This document shows positions 1 to 4,337 of a stretch of DNA of 5,902 nt, one piece after another. The first letter of the stretch is position 1; each line of letters opens with the position of its first letter. The stretch comes from an uncultured Methylophilaceae bacterium (GTDB taxonomy: Bacteria > Pseudomonadota > Gammaproteobacteria > Burkholderiales > Methylophilaceae), in contig CALKDJ010000090.1 in NCBI GenBank assembly GCA_938084195.1, positions 1 through 5,902 of the forward strand, given 5' to 3'. Both the position numbers and the translations under genes were made by a program. Below the pieces are notes generated by a model, which made no database searches, had not been told where the DNA came from, and saw only the letters and a list, made by a program, of their open reading frames with translations.

Positions 1-1161
1 TGCTCTAGTCAAATTTGAAAGATTATTTAAAGATTTTTTTTTTACTATTGAAGGGCTTTCTTTTGTAGCCGCTTTTACGAGTGGAGTAAACACAGATCCT
101 TCAGCATCATCAGAATATGTTACACCAGCTCCTCCAACTAAGGGAGTCACAGTTTTTGCCCAAGGAACAATAGATGTTGCACTAATAATGCCTTTGACTA
201 AAGGAAGTATTCCTTCAGCTATTCCACCAGCTATAGTGCCTTCCATCATATTTTTTAATCGTTTAGTTATTACTCCATCATTGTCATGTTTTTCAAGAAC
301 ACTAATAGCGTTTCTTGCCCAAGGCTCTAGCTTTTCTCTGTCTGTCTCAAAGTAATCAACTAGAAATGTTGCAATAGCAGGATCTTCAGGATTCATAGAC
401 ATATAATCTGCAATGCCGCCCCATGCAAAACCTCTTACAATTGCATTAGCCGAACTCATCATTCCAACAATCTTAGCTGCTGGAACAGCTGTAATACCAA
501 ACTTTGATACTTCCTCTACTATAGTGCCGTATGTCTCATAATTAAAAGGTTCATTAGCAAATTCATTTATTGGCTCTTTTAAAAAACTAGGAATTAAATC
601 GTTGAGAACACCAGTAATCTTATTCACGGCTTCAACATTCATTTCAGTGCCGCCGAATGGTTTTTCAGAACCTTCAATGCCCAATTTATTTAAAACTGGC
701 TTTACAACATAATCATTTACTCCATCTACCACTGCACCAACAGTTTGAGCTACACCAGTCAAAGCATTGAAGCCACCTTTATCGCTACCTTTTAGCATCC
801 CTTTTATAGTGTCTTCACCAATTTTGCCTAATGTTGTATCCTGATCATTTATAGCTGTACCAACAGTTTTTACACCTTCAGCAATCGTTTCACCTAAAGT
901 TGGTTCTTTATTGCCAGCAACGTCAAAGTTATCCACTTCTGGGCTTTTGTATTTGCTATTCATAGAGCTTATAAAATATTGATCATAAGCCTCATCTTCA
1001 CCAACAATATTGCCGTTTTCAAATGGTATAATCTCATTATTAAATTCAGGACTATCTAAATAAACCCCATCTTTTTTAATAAAGTCACCATTCTCATTAA
1101 CTATGTCACGATTAGGCAACACATAAAGTCCACGACCATCCCCTTTGCTTACTGGTTCCAT
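1..1161 (-). CDS. Large internal virion protein, T7 gp16 position (3' end outside window)
   Basis: An open frame of 387 codons runs from the ATG at 1161 to the left edge without a stop. I translated it by hand from the complement. It starts MEPVSKGDGRGLYVLPNRDI, has a polar first 75 residues, then repeated Gly/Val/Thr-rich helices (GETIAEGVKTVGTAI, NALTGVAQTVGAVVDGVNDY). Residues 244-317 carry RGFAWGGIADYMSMNPEDP-type sequence, then FLVDYFETD, LEKHDNDG and RLKNMMEGTIAGGIAEGI, a pattern I connect with very large proteins encoded beside ejection genes in marine phages. A hydrophobic stretch follows (ILPLVKGIISATSIVPWAK, 318-336). The N-terminal lytic transglycosylase domain of T7 gp16 is not recognisable in the part seen. 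The start is supported by AGGGG 7 nt upstream; it overlaps the end of the gp15-like gene by 13 nt. By position it would be the inner-membrane or core ejection protein. An A10 run at codons 373-376 is noted separately. Most of the protein may lie outside the window. Confidence 0.72.
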   Translation of the reverse strand, partial: MEPVSKGDGRGLYVLPNRDIVNENGDFIKKDGVYLDSPEFNNEIIPFENGNIVGEDEAYDQYFISSMNSKYKSPEVDNFDVAGNKEPTLGETIAEGVKTVGTAINDQDTTLGKIGEDTIKGMLKGSDKGGFNALTGVAQTVGAVVDGVNDYVVKPVLNKLGIEGSEKPFGGTEMNVEAVNKITGVLNDLIPSFLKEPINEFANEPFNYETYGTIVEEVSKFGITAVPAAKIVGMMSSANAIVRGFAWGGIADYMSMNPEDPAIATFLVDYFETDREKLEPWARNAISVLEKHDNDGVITKRLKNMMEGTIAGGIAEGILPLVKGIISATSIVPWAKTVTPLVGGAGVTYSDDAEGSVFTPLVKAATKESPSIVKKKSLNNLSNLTRA

Positions 1162-2888
1162 GATTCAGCCCCTATTATACCTTCATATATTTGAAATTTC
1201 TTTTGCCAACTTAAAATTTGACCTTCAGGTTGATCACGAGTAAGCATCCACTTTGCTTGCAAATCTGCTAAGTATGTTAAAACATTATCTCTAGTGTATG
1301 GTTTTTCTAATTTGAATGGATCATTGTAAGCTGATTTAAAACCATTAATTTTAGTATCAAAAGTTTTTTTATGAACAGCTGAAATTTTTAATTTAATTGG
1401 GGTCATTATTAATTCACCTCTGTCAACAACTTCTTGAAAGGTTGCTTTCAATCCATCTTTCGTTTTTCTCCAAATGTTCAAGTCTGAAATAGCTCTTGTT
1501 CTCAAGTTATTGAGTTCGTCTATAGAATTTTTATTTTCAGCTGTATATTTGTCCATATTAAAAGATAAGTTAATTGAATTATCAATAACAAACTTAGCAG
1601 CATCATCACTCTCTGATTCTAATTCCTTTGTCCAATATCTATAATCAGTATCATTTAAACTTGAACCTAAATCATCAATTGCTTTTAAAGTTAATTGATT
1701 ATTTTGAGCTAATAAAGTTAATGTTCTAGTCGCTTCTCTAGTGCTTTTAATACTTTTAGATTCTTCTGTAGGATATAATAATCTTTGTATACCGTTTATC
1801 TCTGCTAGTTTTGTATAATACTTATTTTTCTTTAATTTTTGAAAATCTGCTTTTGCTTTACCTACTAATGAAGGGCTGTTTAAATCTACATTTTTTATAG
1901 CAATATTTATCTTATCATTGGCAGCGGTTGAAGCTTCCACAGCTTCTGATTTTTTATCTTTTAGATCTTTCTTATAATCGTTTTCCATATCTCTGATTTT
2001 ATCTAGTAAGCTATCCCTTTGCTTACCATCTAAACTCTTCCATACTTTAGCTAATATAGGATCAACTTTTTTTAAAATTTCTGGGTTGTTTATTGATTGT
2101 CTAATAGCTTCAGTAACCATCTTTGGTCTATATCTATTAGAACCAACAAGACTTGTTGCAACGTTAAGTACAATATTCTCTAATGATTTATTTTGCATTG
2201 TCAGAAACTCTTTGCTTGAAAAAGTTCCTTTTCTTGCATTTTCAGGATATCTGCCAGGTGACATTCCTTTAAAATTACCATCAATTGATTTTAGAAGACT
2301 ATTTGTTGCAGAGGGAATACCTATTGCGAAATTAGCCTTATAAGCCCTATCCCTTTCTTCTATAGGTAGTAAAATGTTACTAGCATCTTTATCGTTTAAA
2401 CGTATTGCATTTGTTTCATTAAGTTTATTTAACTCAACAATATGAGCGTTATTTGCCTTCTTCCAGGCAAGTATTCCCTTTGTAACTAGTTCCGATGCTT
2501 TTGTACTAAATAATCGTTTGGATAGATTACTACTTAAATAAGGAGTATTTTCTCCAGTTTTTTTCATATTTCCATTACTAAACTTTTTCCAAACTGCCAT
2601 CATTTTTGCTTTTACTTTTTTTTCAGCTTCAACTGGATTTGTTTGATTTGCATGATTATCTTCTATTGTTTTTATAGCCGCTACAAATAAAGGGATTGTT
2701 TCATTAACGTCTGAAGTAGCCTGGATTTTATATTTTTCCATTCCAATCTTGGTTACCATATCGCCTACACCAGACAAAGCCGTTCCCATTGCTCCCCAGG
2801 CATTAGGGTTTACTTGAGCTTGCAGAAATGCACCACCACCAGACGTTTTGGTTCTGGCTAATTTTTCTTCGTATACTGGAATTTTCAT
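1149..2888 (-). CDS. Large helical internal virion protein, T7 gp15 position
   Basis: 579 residues, against 747 for T7 gp15. It opens with MKIPVYEEKLARTKTSGGGA, an N-terminus of the 'KIPVY' type that I have seen in ejection-type proteins of marine phages, followed by LQAQVNPNAWGAMGTALSGV and GDMVTKIGMEKY (residues 22-53), a likely amphipathic helix. The rest is predicted by eye to be almost wholly alpha-helical and lysine-rich, with no enzyme motif. Residues about 284-333 (from KSLDGKQRDSLLDKI through NDYKKDLKDKKSEAVEAS) are a probable coiled coil. There is no signal peptide. By analogy with T7, gp15 assembles on gp16 inside the head and, after ejection, forms a tube across the periplasm. The ATG has AGAGG 6 nt upstream, overlapping the stop of the gp14-like gene; the gap is 9 nt. 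The 3' end overlaps the next gene by 13 nt. Sequence alone does not prove homology to gp15; the order and overall character support it. Confidence 0.68.
   Translation of the reverse strand: MKIPVYEEKLARTKTSGGGAFLQAQVNPNAWGAMGTALSGVGDMVTKIGMEKYKIQATSDVNETIPLFVAAIKTIEDNHANQTNPVEAEKKVKAKMMAVWKKFSNGNMKKTGENTPYLSSNLSKRLFSTKASELVTKGILAWKKANNAHIVELNKLNETNAIRLNDKDASNILLPIEERDRAYKANFAIGIPSATNSLLKSIDGNFKGMSPGRYPENARKGTFSSKEFLTMQNKSLENIVLNVATSLVGSNRYRPKMVTEAIRQSINNPEILKKVDPILAKVWKSLDGKQRDSLLDKIRDMENDYKKDLKDKKSEAVEASTAANDKINIAIKNVDLNSPSLVGKAKADFQKLKKNKYYTKLAEINGIQRLLYPTEESKSIKSTREATRTLTLLAQNNQLTLKAIDDLGSSLNDTDYRYWTKELESESDDAAKFVIDNSINLSFNMDKYTAENKNSIDELNNLRTRAISDLNIWRKTKDGLKATFQEVVDRGELIMTPIKLKISAVHKKTFDTKINGFKSAYNDPFKLEKPYTRDNVLTYLADLQAKWMLTRDQPEGQILSWQKKFQIYEGIIGAESWNQ
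1169..1173 (-). promoter_or_regulatory. Ribosome binding site of the gp16-like gene
   Basis: On the minus strand AGGGG stands 7 nt before the ATG at 1161, inside the last codons of the gp15-like gene. It decides the start of the edge-cut frame and supports reading that frame as a true gene. Confidence 0.65.
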
Positions 2889-2894
2889 TTTTAG

Positions 2895-2899
2895 CCTCT
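2895..2899 (-). promoter_or_regulatory. Ribosome binding site of the gp15-like gene
   Basis: On the minus strand AGAGG stands 6 nt before the ATG at 2888 and overlaps the TAG stop (2900-2898) of the gp14-like gene, so termination and initiation are probably coupled. Confidence 0.65.
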
Positions 2900-3377
2900 A
2901 ACCATAAATTTTATAAGCGCTGCCCATTGCATTACCAACGGCTGCAACTCGCATTGCTTTTGCTCTAGATTTTGCTTCATATCTAGCTAATGTGCCGCCT
3001 AACCTCAATCCAGTTGCCTGGTCTTTTAAATCACTAGCCTGGGCTTTTGCATTGTATTCCATATTAGCAATGTCAGCGTCCATTTCTTCTGCACTAGCCA
3101 TAGCCAATTCTAGGGCTGTTCCAGTACCAGTCATAATATTTGCTTTATTAAACTGAACTGTTTGCTCACCTAAAATGCTGCTATATTGACTTCTAAATTT
3201 TACAATATCTTGTTCTGACCTAAATATCGCAAGATCAGCTTTTTGATCCGCTACACTAGCGTTTCTGTTTGCTAATTGTTGTTTGTATCTTCCAGCTGCG
3301 CTTACTCCACCAGCTCCACTAAATGAACCTAGTAGTGATATTGAAGCGCCAACTCCTGCCACTATAACCCACGACAT
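2898..3377 (-). CDS. Internal virion (ejection) protein B-like, T7 gp14 position
   Basis: 159 residues, somewhat shorter than T7 gp14 (196). The N-terminus MSWVIVAGVGASISLLGSFS (1-20) followed by GAGGVSAAG is a glycine/alanine-rich hydrophobic segment long enough to enter a membrane. Residues 30-72 form a charged amphipathic helix, then a short loop IMTGTGTALELAMASAEEMD (81-100) leads into an alanine-rich helix (101-120) and a basic C-terminal part with ARYEAKSRAKAMRVAAVGNA (131-150). The 'TGT-x-L' loop followed by an Ala/Glu-rich helix is common in gp14-type proteins. By analogy, gp14 is packed in the head and ejected to form a pore at the outer membrane through which the other internal proteins and DNA pass. 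A strong Shine-Dalgarno, AAGGAA, lies 7 nt before the ATG inside the end of the cupin gene; the gap to that gene is 4 nt. Assignment rests on position, size and composition. Confidence 0.72.
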   Translation of the reverse strand: MSWVIVAGVGASISLLGSFSGAGGVSAAGRYKQQLANRNASVADQKADLAIFRSEQDIVKFRSQYSSILGEQTVQFNKANIMTGTGTALELAMASAEEMDADIANMEYNAKAQASDLKDQATGLRLGGTLARYEAKSRAKAMRVAAVGNAMGSAYKIYG

Positions 3378-3381
3378 GGTC

Positions 3382-3897
3382 TTATTCCTTTCTTAAAAAG
3401 TTATTGTTAAACAGCTCTATGTTAGGTTCATCCATTCCAAGCTCTGTATAACTTTCAGCAATAACTTCCTTTTCAATCTCAGGAAGATGTTCTTCAGATG
3501 GTGTCCTTGTAATATGTACATTAGTTAATAAGGAATCTTCTAAAGCGAAAAAGGCTCTTTTAGATCCTTTAGGAGAAGCAAAAGTATGTGGGGCTTCAAT
3601 TGTAATTTTGTCAGTAAACTCAGAAATAACTATTATTTTACCTTTTAATAAAAAAGACAAATGAGAATATCTATGAATCTTTCCTACAACGGTCACACCT
3701 TTGGGTATAAATAATTCTCTAGCGTAAACTCCAGATCCATATTCTTCTAAGTATTCAGCAAAATGATGTTTCAATGTGCATTGATCTATGGCGTCTGTTA
3801 TTTCACCATCAGCAATCGCATTCACTAGTTTTTCCTGGTAAGACGAAACTGAAGCTTTTAATAATCTAGGATGATTTAATTCTATTGTGTTATCCAT
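3382..3897 (-). CDS. Small cupin-like phage protein
   Basis: 171 residues from the ATG at 3897. This start is preferred to an in-frame ATG 18 nt upstream (3915), because 3897 forms a TAATG junction with the preceding stop and has AAGAG 7 nt before it, while 3915 lies inside the preceding gene with no Shine-Dalgarno. The core looks like a one-domain cupin (RmlC-like jelly roll): ELFIPKGVTVVGKIHRYSHL (residues 61-80) matches cupin motif 1 in part, with His75 and His79 as possible metal ligands, then FLLKGKIIVISE. ITIEAPHTF (99-107) with SPKGSKRAFFALED (108-121) and TNVHIT (125-130) matches the second half. The Glu normally found after the two His in motif 1 is missing, so enzymatic metal chemistry is uncertain. 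Proteins with a similar 'SPxGxKRxxxALED' block occur near tail genes of many phages, with role unknown to me. The C-terminus (residues about 133-171) is acidic. T7 has no gene here. A small structural or assembly protein is my best guess. Confidence 0.65.
   Translation of the reverse strand: MDNTIELNHPRLLKASVSSYQEKLVNAIADGEITDAIDQCTLKHHFAEYLEEYGSGVYARELFIPKGVTVVGKIHRYSHLSFLLKGKIIVISEFTDKITIEAPHTFASPKGSKRAFFALEDSLLTNVHITRTPSEEHLPEIEKEVIAESYTELGMDEPNIELFNNNFLRKE
3385..3393 (-). promoter_or_regulatory. Strong ribosome binding site of the gp14-like gene
   Basis: AGAAAGGAA on the minus strand ends 7 nt before the ATG at 3377. It also encodes the last residues (RKE) of the cupin-like protein. It is the strongest Shine-Dalgarno in the window, which would fit a product needed in many copies; the copy-number point is inference. 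Confidence 0.7.
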
Positions 3898-3909
3898 TAA
3901 ACAACTCTT
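3895..3909 (-). promoter_or_regulatory. TAATG stop-start junction with weak RBS before the cupin-like gene
   Basis: The stop TAA (3899-3897) of the GNAT-like gene shares its last A with the ATG (3897-3895) of the cupin-like gene. AAGAG (3909-3905) lies 7 nt before the ATG. This is a typical reinitiation arrangement and fixes the start of the cupin-like protein at 3897. Confidence 0.65.
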
Positions 3910-4337
3910 GCCCATCTAATAAAATCACGCCCAGCAGGACAAAACTTTTCCATCATTCCCTCTTCTTTCATTTCAAGAAACTGCATCCATCTATTTGCAT
4001 TTTGGAAGCTTTTTAAAGTAACGGCTTGAATGCGATGGAATTTGTGGTCAATCATTATTCTATGTAAATGTCTTTTTAACGCTCGTACTGCACCTAATGG
4101 ATTATCTTTGAGATAATGTGAGCCAATAAACCAGGCTTCTCCCACTCCATCCCATATTGGATATATGCCACCAGCTGCAACCACCAAATTTTCTGTAACA
4201 CCAGTGAAACTCATCTCAGGAACGACCATCCCTTCAACAAACTGGCTTATTTCTATAGTAGGTCTAAAATCGTTGTCATTTAAATCACTAGCTAAAATAG
4301 CATGAGCATCAGATATTTTGAAATCTCTTATAATCAT
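3897..4337 (-). CDS. GNAT-fold small virion protein, T7 gp13-like (internal virion protein A)
   Basis: A complete protein of 146 residues, close to T7 gp13 (138). It starts MIIRDFKISDAHAIL, like the first strand and helix of an acetyltransferase (GNAT) fold. The middle has LVVAAGGIYPIWDGVGEAWF (51-70), the GNAT beta2-beta4 area, and the C-terminal half has NPLGAVRALKRHLH (79-92), HRIQAVTLKSFQNANRWMQF (101-120) and FCPAGRDFIRWARVV (132-146). The last block is a signature that I associate with phage gp13-like proteins. The usual acetyl-CoA loop (R/Q-x-x-G-x-G/A) is not evident; only LGAVRAL stands in its place, so catalysis is doubtful and a structural or assembly role is more likely. In T7, gp13 is needed for proper virion morphogenesis and is not a major virion part. 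The start codon overlaps the stop of the tail gene (ATGA at 4337-4334), and no clear Shine-Dalgarno precedes it, so translation is probably coupled. An actual acetyltransferase remains possible. Confidence 0.75.
   Translation of the reverse strand: MIIRDFKISDAHAILASDLNDNDFRPTIEISQFVEGMVVPEMSFTGVTENLVVAAGGIYPIWDGVGEAWFIGSHYLKDNPLGAVRALKRHLHRIMIDHKFHRIQAVTLKSFQNANRWMQFLEMKEEGMMEKFCPAGRDFIRWARVV
4334..4337 (-). promoter_or_regulatory. ATGA stop-start overlap between tail and GNAT-like genes
   Basis: The ATG at 4337 and the TGA at 4336-4334 overlap in ATGA. The upstream bases (ACGGTCTTTGATAA) hold no good Shine-Dalgarno, so the GNAT-like protein is probably made by translational reinitiation, at a level tied to that of the tail protein. 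Confidence 0.6.

Noticed and set aside
2086..2343. Plus-strand open frame of 85 codons
   Set aside because: It lies wholly within the gp15-like gene on the opposite strand, has no family resemblance and no ribosome binding context; it is a by-product of the minus-strand gene.
2616..2623. T8 run (A8 on the coding strand) in the gp15-like gene as a slippage site
   Set aside because: It is a stretch of two Lys codons after a Glu in a lysine-rich protein of an A+T-rich genome; too ordinary to single out beside the A10 run.
3913..3915. Upstream in-frame ATG as the start of the cupin-like gene
   Set aside because: It would add six residues overlapping the GNAT-like gene and has no Shine-Dalgarno; the ATG at 3897 has a TAATG junction and AAGAG at 7 nt.
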